Part shown: positions 42,154 to 50,352 of the stretch, one piece after another
How positions within the stretch are numbered: position 1 is the first letter of the stretch
Layout of the letters: the number at the start of each line of letters is the position of its first letter
Assembly: GCA_937899075.1 (NCBI GenBank)
Contig: CALDJX010000421.1
Span: 1-50,352, forward strand
DNA length: 50,352 nt
Source of the DNA: an uncultured Planctomyces sp.
GTDB lineage: Bacteria > Planctomycetota > Planctomycetia > Planctomycetales > Planctomycetaceae
Reading direction: 5' to 3'
Notes under the pieces: generated by a model
What the model saw: the letters and a program-made list of their open reading frames with translations, nothing else
Database searches by the model: none
Told to the model about the DNA's origin: nothing
Program-made: the position numbers and the translations under genes

Positions 42154-45081
42154 ATGCTGCTGACCGACTGGCTGAAACTTCTGTCTGCCTCAAGTTCGAG
42201 TCTCTGCGCGCCGTCTCGCCCAACCCGTCGTCAGGGTTCGAGCGCCGTTAACAGTGCAGACATTTCGAGCCAGCCTGAGACGCTCGAGAAACGAACTCTG
42301 CTGAGTGCAACAGACATTCTCCTGACCGACGTTTCCGGGGCCACTGGATTTCAGGTCGACGGCGAGCCTGCTCCACACGCCGATGGCTTCGGCAACTCGA
42401 TGCGCGCGGCAGGCGATGTCAACGGCGATGGCTTCGAAGACGTGATCATCGGGGCCTACTACCAGAACGACGACGCCCTGGATATCAACGGCGATTTCAT
42501 CGACACCGCGTCTGGAGTTGCTTATGTCCTGTTTGGCAAGTCGACGGGATTCAGCCCTCCGCCGGACCTCAACAACCTGCAGGCAGCGGATGGATTCAGA
42601 ATTCTCGGAAGTGACCGCAGCGACGCCGGAACTGCCGTGTCGGGCGGCGGCGATATCAATGGCGATGGTTTTGACGACCTCGTCGTCGCTACGCCTAACT
42701 ACTCAAGATACACCGAGGATCAGGTATCTCTGTCGTCCTCGTATGTCATCTTTGGAAAAGCAAACAACACAGACGTCGAACTCAGCAGCATCGATCAGGG
42801 AGCCAGTGACTCGGTAGGTTTCCGGCTGACGGGCTTCAAGAACAGCACGTTCAATACGCGAGATTCGATTTCCACCGGCGGCGACATCAACGGTGACGGA
42901 TTCGATGATGTTGTCTTCGGTGCACCGCAAACCGTCATTAATTCGACGGTCATAGGTGCCGCATACGTCGTCTTTGGGAAAGAGAACGGCTTTGCGAACC
43001 TCGACATCTCCGACCTGAATGGCACAACAGGCTTCACCTTCACCGATTCGGCTCGAGGCTACGATAGCCGACTGGCCTACATCGGTGCTGCCGTGAGTCT
43101 TGAGGGAGATGTCAATGGCGACGGCTTCGATGACCTGATCGTCGGCGCTCCTGGTCAAAACAAATATCGAAATTCCGCTGAGGAGTACGACGGCGAGGTT
43201 TACGTGATTTTCGGCCGCTCCAGCTTCAGCGGAACGCCGACGATTCAAGCCACATCGTTGAATGGAAGCAGTAGTACTGGCTTTGCGGCGACCGGGCTGG
43301 TCAATCAACAGGCTAGGACTGGCAGCTCCGTCGGCAGTGGCGGCGATGTTAACGGCGACGGTATTGACGACCTTGTGATCGGGGCGCCTGGGGACGGTTA
43401 CGGTTACGGCACGGCCGCGGGGCGAGCATACGTCGTGTTTGGGAAGACCAATCTTGGCACTGGTGGCACGTTGGTGCTGGAGTCGTTGAGTGGTTCGAAC
43501 GGTTTCGTTCTGAACGGCGGAGATGCCTACGACGTTGCCGGGACGTCAGTCAGCATCAGGGGAGACATTAACGGCGACGGGTTCGACGATGTCGTTATCG
43601 GAGCGCCAACGACAACCGCAGGAACGCCGTCAATTGATGCCTACAACGGAGCCGCTTATGTGGTCTTCGGTAAGAGCAGCATCACGGTTCCCGCCAATCT
43701 CGACGCACTCGATGGCGTCAATGGATTTGCACTGAGAGGGACCAGCGGAAACTATGCCGGCCAGACCGTCGCGATTGCTGGCGACCTGGACGGCGACGGG
43801 TTCGATGAGTTGCTCATTGGAGAACCTCGCGATCCGAGAGGAACGGTTACCTTCTTCTTCGGAACCGATTTCTTACTCAACAACGGAATCTCCGGTGACG
43901 GTGAACTCGGCAACGGTCTTCAGAAGATTGATGGGCCGGCAGCCGGAACGCTGGATGCTGACGCAGGAGCAGGTGCCGCGGACATTCTCGTCGGCGGCCG
44001 TGGCAACGACACGCTGACTTCGGACGGCGGCTCCGACGTTTTGATCGGCGGCTCGGGTGACGACACACTCGTGGCCAACATTGCAAACTTCTCTGGAGGT
44101 GCCGTCATTCCGAGGTTTGACGGCGGCACAGGAGTTGACATCCTGACCGGCGACGCTTCCTTCAGCGGTCAAACGATCGACCTGACGACGATACCCGGCA
44201 ACCGCATCAACAATATCGAAGTCATCGATCTTGAGGACGCCGCAACTCAGACACTGACTCTTGATCTTGCATCCGTCCTGGCCATCACTGGTTCCGTCAC
44301 AACTGCCAGTTCCTCGGCCTTCGCAACCGCCAACGACGCTCACACGCTGATCATCCTGCGAGACGCCGACGACACGATCAACGGCATCGCCAACGGAGTC
44401 AACGGCTGGACTCAAGGTGCCAGCCCGATGATCGACGGCAAGACCTTCGAAGTGTTCACCAACGCCGGTGCGACCGTCAAAATCCAGTCAGTCAACGTGC
44501 TCAACGGCGATGTAAATGAAGATGGGAGCCTCACGTTTGTTGATGGCGTATTGATGGCGCTCGTGGCATTCAATGCTAACGACGCGACGATCAATGCACG
44601 AAAGGGTGCGAGCACGCTGACTCCACAGGAAATTAAAGACAACATTACTGCTTTGACCAATGCTGGATTAAGCGATGTCAGTGGCGATGGTTCATTTACT
44701 TTTGTGGACGGAGTTCTAGTCGCGCTCGTCAAATTCAATGCGAACGATGCGACGATCAATGCACGCAAAGGTGCAAGCCCACTTACTGTGCAGCAAATCA
44801 AAGACAACGTGAACGGGTTGGCCCCCCCTCCTTCGGCACACCCAGCGCTACCAATCCAGGGATTAGTGGCAGAACCAGAAGAAGCCTTACCACCTGCAGT
44901 ACCGTCGTTTTCTGCACCGCCGCCGCCATCTCTTCTGCAGACCAGCGCAGACACCGGAGGCGACGCTTCCCCAGGTACCGAATCGTCCGAAGATACTCAG
45001 AACAACGTTTCCGTTGACGTTGCATCGGACCAGCTATTCGGAACAGCGCTGATCGACGTGACGATGGACCTTCTGTCGTAA
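42154..45081 (+). CDS. Surface protein with FG-GAP, RTX-like and dockerin-like repeats
   Basis: The 975-residue product has an N-terminal sorting-signal pattern: a short amphipathic start (MLLTDWLKLL), a Ser/Arg-rich stretch and LEKRTLLSA at 44-52, like the planctomycete extracellular/LEPR-XLL motif. Residues 60-590 hold seven or eight integrin-alpha-type FG-GAP repeats (GDVNGDGFEDVIIGA, GDINGDGFDDLVVA and so on). RTX-like calcium nonapeptides follow near 610-640 (GGRGNDTLTSDGGSD, GGSGDDTL). Near 785-885 are two long copies of a dockerin-like unit (DVNEDGSLTFVDGVLMALV and DVSGDGSFTFVDGVLVALV), each followed by NANDATINARKGAS. A Pro/Ser-rich tail closes the protein. It is probably exported and surface-located. 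RTX repeats usually go with type I-like secretion, which fits the export cluster upstream. Confidence 0.88.
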   Translation: MLLTDWLKLLSASSSSLCAPSRPTRRQGSSAVNSADISSQPETLEKRTLLSATDILLTDVSGATGFQVDGEPAPHADGFGNSMRAAGDVNGDGFEDVIIGAYYQNDDALDINGDFIDTASGVAYVLFGKSTGFSPPPDLNNLQAADGFRILGSDRSDAGTAVSGGGDINGDGFDDLVVATPNYSRYTEDQVSLSSSYVIFGKANNTDVELSSIDQGASDSVGFRLTGFKNSTFNTRDSISTGGDINGDGFDDVVFGAPQTVINSTVIGAAYVVFGKENGFANLDISDLNGTTGFTFTDSARGYDSRLAYIGAAVSLEGDVNGDGFDDLIVGAPGQNKYRNSAEEYDGEVYVIFGRSSFSGTPTIQATSLNGSSSTGFAATGLVNQQARTGSSVGSGGDVNGDGIDDLVIGAPGDGYGYGTAAGRAYVVFGKTNLGTGGTLVLESLSGSNGFVLNGGDAYDVAGTSVSIRGDINGDGFDDVVIGAPTTTAGTPSIDAYNGAAYVVFGKSSITVPANLDALDGVNGFALRGTSGNYAGQTVAIAGDLDGDGFDELLIGEPRDPRGTVTFFFGTDFLLNNGISGDGELGNGLQKIDGPAAGTLDADAGAGAADILVGGRGNDTLTSDGGSDVLIGGSGDDTLVANIANFSGGAVIPRFDGGTGVDILTGDASFSGQTIDLTTIPGNRINNIEVIDLEDAATQTLTLDLASVLAITGSVTTASSSAFATANDAHTLIILRDADDTINGIANGVNGWTQGASPMIDGKTFEVFTNAGATVKIQSVNVLNGDVNEDGSLTFVDGVLMALVAFNANDATINARKGASTLTPQEIKDNITALTNAGLSDVSGDGSFTFVDGVLVALVKFNANDATINARKGASPLTVQQIKDNVNGLAPPPSAHPALPIQGLVAEPEEALPPAVPSFSAPPPPSLLQTSADTGGDASPGTESSEDTQNNVSVDVASDQLFGTALIDVTMDLLS

Positions 45082-45177
45082 CCCAGCCATTACGGCTGAT
45101 ACTACCGCTCCAGAGTGACCATTCGCGCTCGTGCTTGACAAGAATTAGCCAACACCACTGATTGAGGCAGTACTGAC

Positions 45178-48100
45178 ATGCTTCTGAATATCTTTCGCAA
45201 CTACTTAACTTCCGTTAGTCGTCGCATTCGAGCCGGAAACGCATCGCGTCAGCGAGCTTCCTTGCGATCCTCGATCATTCCGAGCGCAGAACATCGTCTT
45301 CTTGAAATTCTGGAAGACCGAACGTTGCTTGCTTCGCAAGTCGTATCGGCGATGGCTTCACCCAGTGGTGTGTCAGTTGGCTCAACGGTGACAGTCACCG
45401 TCATGTACCAGACCCTTGACGACATGGGAGATCCCGCCGCCATCGCCGCAGATTCGCTCGATTTGAATCTCCATTTTGATGAGAGTGTCCTCACGTTACA
45501 GGGCGTACCGACACTAATACTTAACGACGACATTCTCAATTCCCCCACTGAGAAGCTGGAGTCGGCGGTTGCTGGCGACGACATGGACGTCCTCACCGAC
45601 ACCGTTATCCAGACTGTCTACTTTGATACAAACTTCTTTGCGCCTGTGTTCCCAGACGTTCCACAAGTAGCGGCCCGCTCGTTGTTCAGTGCAACGTTCC
45701 TTGTTGGCGGCGGTTTCAGTGCTTCAACGACGATTAATTTCACTGTCAATCAACAAGCCGGTCAGGCCGCTGGAGGCGTGTTTGGCTTTGTCGGTCAAAG
45801 CTTGACGATTAACGAAACACCATCTGTCAGTATCGCTGGCACGACGAACGGAGCTGAAGGGGCATCACCGACCAATGGTGTCTTCACCGTTACTCAGTCA
45901 ACCGCAGCTGGCACACCCACGGTTGTCGCATTCTCAGTAACAGGTGATGACGTCAATGATTTTACGATCGCGTCTGCTGGAAACGTGACCTATGACGCTG
46001 GGACGCACACGGGAACGGTCACGATTCCTGCCGGAAGTGGTGGGCTATCACAAACGATCCCGATTCAGGTTGTGAACGACAACACGGTTGAAGCAACCGA
46101 GTCAGTCATGATTACGCTGACTGGGATCAATAGCGGTGACGGAGTCATCGACACTTCGAATGATGATGCGTCGATCAATATCACGGATGACGACATGGCG
46201 ACATTCTCGATTGGCAATGGGACGGTCAACGAAGCAGATGGGACGGCCACATTTACAGTTTCACTCAATAACCCGATTGATACAGCGTTTACAATCGACG
46301 TCGACTATTCCAATGGAACCGCGACTGGTTCTGCGGGCGGCACCGGGGCAGACTTTGGCAATGCCCGGGATTCCGTGATGTTCGCCGCTGGAAATACTGC
46401 CGACAAGATGGTGATCGTGACAATCACGGACGACACACTTGTGGAAGGCACAGAGGCATTCACGGCAGCATTGAGCACCATGGCTGCACTCGGCGGGCGT
46501 AATATCACCTTTGGCGCCGCCGGCACGGGGACGATCAACGACAACGACTCGGCCAGCCTGTCGATCGCCTCTACCGGGACATTCAACGAAGAATCCGGTG
46601 CCAACAACGTCGTCGTGACTCTCACTACAATCGCCGGAAGCGGTGGAGCGGCCACTCTGGCACCTGGGATTACACTGTCAGCCAACGTCGTCGACGCGGG
46701 GTCAGGCAGTGCGACGAGCGGTTTGGACTACACCACATTCGGCACTCAGACCGTGTCGTTCGCTCCAGGGTCAGGAAACGGCGCCACACGCAACGCTGTC
46801 CTGACGTTGACCAACGACACGCTCGTCGAGGGCAATGAAACGGTAAATCTCACACTTCAGGATTTGAATACGACATTGAATGGTGGTGCGTCGTTAGTCA
46901 CGACAGCCTCGGCAATCACCATCGACGATAATGACACGGCGACAATTGCCATCGGTGCGACTTCCACCGTGACTGAAGAGGGCGGTGCTCAGAGTATCGC
47001 GGTCACTCTTACGACGAGTGACGGAAACACCGGAACGGCGACGCTGGCACCCGGCGTCACGTTGACTGCGGACGTCGTCGACGCAACGACCGGCTCTGCA
47101 GCAAGCGGAACGGATTTCTCAGCCCTGTCGACTCAGACAGTCACCTTCAACGCAGGCGCGACCGATTCGACACAGAATGTCGCTGTTTCCACCATCAACG
47201 ACACGCTGGTTGAAGGCAATGAAACGGTCAACCTGACACTTCAGAATCTGAATTCGACAGTCGATGGCCAGGCGGCTTTGGGCAATACAGCGGGTGTCGT
47301 GACTATCGCCGACAACGACACCGCTACGATTTCAATCGCTGCCAACACTGACGTTATGGAAGAGGGCGGTACGCAGAACGTCGCCGTCACTCTGACCACC
47401 AGCGACGGTGGGAGCGGCCCGGCAACTCTGGCCACCACTTTGACCGCAGACGTCGTGGATGCCGGTGGCGGGACGGCAACGAGCGGCATGGATTACACGG
47501 CTCCAGGAACTCAGACGGTGACGTTTAACGTAGGTGCCGGTGACGGAACGGTCGGCAACATCAGCATCGCTGTTACCAGTGACACGGCTCTGGAAGCAGA
47601 TGAGACGATCAATCTGCGGTTACAGAATCTGAATACAGATTTGAATGGCCAGGCATCGTTGGGCACGACCTCAGGCACAGTCACGATTGCTGATAACGAT
47701 ACGCCGAGAGTGTCCGTGACTACGTCGACCGCTACGGCTGACGAAGCCAGCGGTGCTCTCGTCTTTGACTTTGTTCGAGAGTCCGGCTCAACCACTGCCG
47801 TGTTGACGGTTAATTTCTCAGTCTCCGGCTCGACGGACGCGACGGCGGATTACACCGTGTCAGGCCCGAACGTTACCCTCAACTCGGGGGCTGGTACGGG
47901 AACGATCGAACTCGGTAATGGAGTCAGCTTGGCTCAGCTGACAGTCACGCCAACTAACGACGCTCTCGTTGAAGGCAATGAGACTGTCGGAGTCACAGTT
48001 ACGGCAGGGACAAACTATAACATTGATACTCAATCTTCCGACTCGGGCACAATCGATGACAATGACACGGCAACGCTGGAAATCGCAGCGACGCCCAGTA

Positions 48101-50352
48101 TCAAGGAAGAGGACGGTACTCAAACTGTCTCTGTAACGTTGAGAACCAGCGATGGTGCGAGTGGGACCGCCACGCTGGCTCCGGGAGTCACTCTGACAGC
48201 CGACGTCGTTGACGCGGCCAGCGGCTCGGCCATCAGCGGCACTGACTACGGTGCACTGCCGACACAGATGGTGACATTCAGCGTGGGCGACGGTAACGGT
48301 GCAACTTCGACGATCGATATTACGCCGACGAACGACGCGCTCATCGAAGGCAACGAGACCATTGGTCTGACGCTTCAGAACCTGAGTTCGACGCTTGACG
48401 GCCGGGCGTCTCTCGGGAACACGTCAAGTTCAGTGACGATCGACGATAATGACACGGCGACAATTGCCATCGGTGCGACTTCCACCGTGACTGAAGAGGG
48501 CGGTGCTCAGAGTATCGCGGTCACTCTTACGACGAGTGACGGAAACACCGGAACGGCGACGCTGGCACCCGGCGTCACGTTGACTGCGGACGTCGTCGAC
48601 GCAACGACCGGCTCTGCAGCAAGCGGAACGGATTTCTCAGCCCTGTCGACTCAGACAGTCACCTTCAACGCAGGCGCGACCGATTCGACACAGAATGTCG
48701 CTGTTTCCACCATCAACGACACGCTGGTTGAAGGCAATGAAACGGTCAACCTGACACTTCAGAATCTGAATTCGACAGTCGATGGCCAGGCGGCTTTGGG
48801 CAATACAGCGGGTGTCGTGACTATCGCCGACAACGACACCGCTACGATTTCAATCGCTGCCAACACTGACGTTATGGAAGAGGGCGGTACGCAGAACGTC
48901 GCCGTCACTCTGACCACCAGCGACGGTGGGAGCGGCCCGGCAACTCTGGCCACCACTTTGACCGCAGACGTCGTGGATGCCGGTGGCGGGACGGCAACGA
49001 GCGGCATGGATTACACGGCTCCAGGAACTCAGACGGTGACGTTTAACGTAGGTGCCGGTGACGGAACGGTCGACAACATCAGCATCGCTGTTACCAGCGA
49101 CACGGGTCTGGAAGCAGATGAGACGATCAATCTGGAATTGCAGAATCTGAATACAGATTTGAATGGCCAGGCATCGTTGGGCACGACCTCAGGGACAGTC
49201 ACGATTGCAGATAACGATACACCGCGAGTGTCTCTGACTGCCTCAACCGCAACTGCAGACGAAGCCAGCGGTACTCTTGTCTTCGATTTTGCTCGGGTCG
49301 CCGGCGACCAGAACACTGCATTGGTCGTGAATTTCGTTCTGACGGGGACCGCCGACCTTGCTGACGATTACACCGCATCCGGAACCGGAGTGACTTACAA
49401 CTCAGCGGACGGCACCGGAACAATAACTCTGGGAATGGGAGTCAATCTCAACCGGCTCACGCTGACGCCAAATAACGACGCATTGGTCGAAGGCAATGAA
49501 GGTGTGACCGCGACGTTGCAGGCTGGCGTCAACTACAACATCGACACGCAATCATCTGACTCAGGGACGATCGACGACAACGACACAGCAACACTGTCGA
49601 TTGCAGCTTCGACCAGCGTGGTGGAAGAAGGTGGCTCGCAGGCTGTTGCCGTCACGTTGACCACAAGCGACGGTGCTGGTGGGACCGCAACACTGGCCAC
49701 CGGGATCACGCTGACAGCAGACGTCGTTGACGGCGGAGGTGGCTCGGCAACCAGCGGGACTGACTACGGCGTGCTGACGACTCAGACCGTGACCTTTAAC
49801 GCTGGCGACGGCGACGGCACAACAGCAAACGTCAGCGTTTCCCCCAATGAGGATGACATCGTCGAGCCGGACGAAACGATCAACCTGACACTTCAGAACC
49901 TGAATGCCAGCCTCGACGGACAGGCGACATTTGGGACGACAGCCGCCACCGTCACGATCGCTGACAACGACGCGACGACAGTGAGCATCACGGCGAACGA
50001 TTCTTCGGCGAGCGAAACCGCGACGAATAACGGTCAGTTCACCGTGTCTCTGGACAATGGCAAGACGACTCAGTCGGCCGTCACAGTGACCTACACGGTG
50101 ACCGGGACCGCCGCCTCGGGAACTGATTACACGGCACTCACGGGAACGGCGGTCATTCCCGCCGGTGGCAGCAGCGTGGTCATCGACGTGACAGGCATCG
50201 TGGACGACGCGATCGTCGAAGAAGACGAAACTGTGATCGTCACCCTCCTTTCCACCGACAACGCAGACGTCACCGTCAATGGGACGTCCAACGCTGACAC
50301 CGTCACGATCGCTGACAACGACGCGACGACAGTGAGCATCACGGCGAACGAT
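45178..50352 (+). CDS. Giant cohesin-like plus Calx-beta repeat surface protein, 3' end beyond window
   Basis: The ATG at 45178 opens a frame of 1725 codons without a stop up to the window end, so the gene is partial at its 3' end. It begins MLLNIFRNYLTSVSRRIRAG and has LEDRTLLAS at 45-53, a near copy in position and sequence of the motif in the preceding gene. Residues about 53-215 look like a cohesin-type beta-sandwich (V-G-S-T-V-T-V-T-V, LDLNLHFDESVLTLQGV, SLFSATFLV). From about 220 on there are tandem Calx-beta repeats of roughly 110-130 residues with E-x-x-x-T-V, TSGTDY-like and DNDTATI/ DDND motifs, some nearly identical in DNA. It is probably a huge extracellular calcium-binding adhesin. 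It lies 96 bases after the FG-GAP/RTX gene and may share its transcript. Confidence 0.9.
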   Translation, partial: MLLNIFRNYLTSVSRRIRAGNASRQRASLRSSIIPSAEHRLLEILEDRTLLASQVVSAMASPSGVSVGSTVTVTVMYQTLDDMGDPAAIAADSLDLNLHFDESVLTLQGVPTLILNDDILNSPTEKLESAVAGDDMDVLTDTVIQTVYFDTNFFAPVFPDVPQVAARSLFSATFLVGGGFSASTTINFTVNQQAGQAAGGVFGFVGQSLTINETPSVSIAGTTNGAEGASPTNGVFTVTQSTAAGTPTVVAFSVTGDDVNDFTIASAGNVTYDAGTHTGTVTIPAGSGGLSQTIPIQVVNDNTVEATESVMITLTGINSGDGVIDTSNDDASINITDDDMATFSIGNGTVNEADGTATFTVSLNNPIDTAFTIDVDYSNGTATGSAGGTGADFGNARDSVMFAAGNTADKMVIVTITDDTLVEGTEAFTAALSTMAALGGRNITFGAAGTGTINDNDSASLSIASTGTFNEESGANNVVVTLTTIAGSGGAATLAPGITLSANVVDAGSGSATSGLDYTTFGTQTVSFAPGSGNGATRNAVLTLTNDTLVEGNETVNLTLQDLNTTLNGGASLVTTASAITIDDNDTATIAIGATSTVTEEGGAQSIAVTLTTSDGNTGTATLAPGVTLTADVVDATTGSAASGTDFSALSTQTVTFNAGATDSTQNVAVSTINDTLVEGNETVNLTLQNLNSTVDGQAALGNTAGVVTIADNDTATISIAANTDVMEEGGTQNVAVTLTTSDGGSGPATLATTLTADVVDAGGGTATSGMDYTAPGTQTVTFNVGAGDGTVGNISIAVTSDTALEADETINLRLQNLNTDLNGQASLGTTSGTVTIADNDTPRVSVTTSTATADEASGALVFDFVRESGSTTAVLTVNFSVSGSTDATADYTVSGPNVTLNSGAGTGTIELGNGVSLAQLTVTPTNDALVEGNETVGVTVTAGTNYNIDTQSSDSGTIDDNDTATLEIAATPSIKEEDGTQTVSVTLRTSDGASGTATLAPGVTLTADVVDAASGSAISGTDYGALPTQMVTFSVGDGNGATSTIDITPTNDALIEGNETIGLTLQNLSSTLDGRASLGNTSSSVTIDDNDTATIAIGATSTVTEEGGAQSIAVTLTTSDGNTGTATLAPGVTLTADVVDATTGSAASGTDFSALSTQTVTFNAGATDSTQNVAVSTINDTLVEGNETVNLTLQNLNSTVDGQAALGNTAGVVTIADNDTATISIAANTDVMEEGGTQNVAVTLTTSDGGSGPATLATTLTADVVDAGGGTATSGMDYTAPGTQTVTFNVGAGDGTVDNISIAVTSDTGLEADETINLELQNLNTDLNGQASLGTTSGTVTIADNDTPRVSLTASTATADEASGTLVFDFARVAGDQNTALVVNFVLTGTADLADDYTASGTGVTYNSADGTGTITLGMGVNLNRLTLTPNNDALVEGNEGVTATLQAGVNYNIDTQSSDSGTIDDNDTATLSIAASTSVVEEGGSQAVAVTLTTSDGAGGTATLATGITLTADVVDGGGGSATSGTDYGVLTTQTVTFNAGDGDGTTANVSVSPNEDDIVEPDETINLTLQNLNASLDGQATFGTTAATVTIADNDATTVSITANDSSASETATNNGQFTVSLDNGKTTQSAVTVTYTVTGTAASGTDYTALTGTAVIPAGGSSVVIDVTGIVDDAIVEEDETVIVTLLSTDNADVTVNGTSNADTVTIADNDATTVSITAND
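46921..47554 (+). repeat. 634-bp exact direct repeat, copy 1
   Basis: This block is identical, base for base by eye, to 48439-49072 (offset 1518 bases, 506 codons, frame kept). It covers about two Calx-beta repeats. Similarity continues after 47554, with a growing number of differences, up to about 48438. Confidence 0.92.
48439..49072 (+). repeat. 634-bp exact direct repeat, copy 2
   Basis: Second copy of the 46921-47554 block. The left edge is sharp: upstream of 48439 the two sequences differ at many positions. The right edge is gradual: the first difference is G to A at 47555/49073, then scattered changes. Confidence 0.92.
49948..50352 (+). repeat. 351-bp-period repeat, second copy cut by the window end
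   Basis: The 54 bases 49948-50001 (start ACCGTCACGATCGCTGACAA) recur exactly at 50299-50352, where the window ends. The period is 351 bases or 117 codons, the length of one Calx-beta repeat, so another repeat starts at the edge. Confidence 0.85.

Noticed and set aside
47241-49007. Two identical 82-codon minus-strand frames
   Set aside because: Antisense shadows of the two copies of the exact direct repeat inside the Calx-beta gene.
45800-50352. Regularly spaced repeats considered as a CRISPR-like array
   Set aside because: Units are about 330-390 bases long, in frame and protein-coding (Calx-beta), not short repeats with unique spacers.

Overview
The window is chromosomal DNA from a member of the Planctomycetota. 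The supporting signs are a DUF1559 prepilin-like gene, several CRTAC/ASPIC-UnbV (VCBS/FG-GAP) proteins, very large cadherin/Calx-beta surface proteins, and N-terminal LExRTLL sorting motifs of the planctomycete extracellular type. Small palindromic repeats of a kind common in these genomes also occur between genes. The genus cannot be fixed from sequence reading alone; a relative of Fuerstiella, Gimesia or Rubinisphaera is plausible.

Layout. (1) 0.5-10.3 kb, plus strand: a DUF1559 pseudopilin-like protein with its own terminator, a small lipoprotein, then a tight run of four genes that overlap or nearly abut. These are three CRTAC/ASPIC repeat proteins (two with N-terminal TPRs) and one stand-alone TPR protein. 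(2) 10.4-12.6 kb, minus strand: TrkA-type K+ channel regulator and a YebC/PmpR-type protein, followed by an intergenic region with two palindromic elements. (3) 13.3-15.4 kb, plus strand: a secreted alpha/beta hydrolase. (4) 15.4-26.5 kb, minus strand: a 2295-codon cadherin/VCBS/LamG surface protein translationally coupled (ATGA overlap) to a membrane hybrid histidine kinase, then a response regulator with an HD-GYP domain. (5) 26.4-35.5 kb, plus strand: TolC, a short SecA-like ATPase, a small HlyD-like adaptor, a GAF-HlyD fusion and an M50-protease-HlyD fusion, the last four with almost no spacing. (6) 35.5-39.5 kb, minus strand: an MMPL/RND transporter and PRPP synthetase. (7) 40.5-50.35 kb, plus strand: a TIGR03032-like protein, an FG-GAP/RTX/dockerin-like surface protein, and a giant cohesin-like plus Calx-beta protein that runs off the window end.

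How it fits together. Regions 4 and 5 look like one functional unit. It has an outer-membrane channel, three adaptor proteins and a cytosolic SecA-type motor but no ABC transporter, and it sits beside a giant adhesin-like protein with a C-terminal membrane segment and a two-component/c-di-GMP system. I read it as a candidate ABC-less secretion or surface-display system with built-in signalling; this is inference from domain content and order. The two giant proteins of region 7 carry matching N-terminal motifs and could be its substrates.

Caution. At about 26365-26400 the 5' ends of the cadherin gene (minus) and the tolC gene (plus) meet head to head. Neither has a signal peptide and no intergenic DNA separates them. 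This indicates a real deletion or an assembly collapse that removed both 5' ends. No tRNA, rRNA, CRISPR array or insertion sequence was seen.
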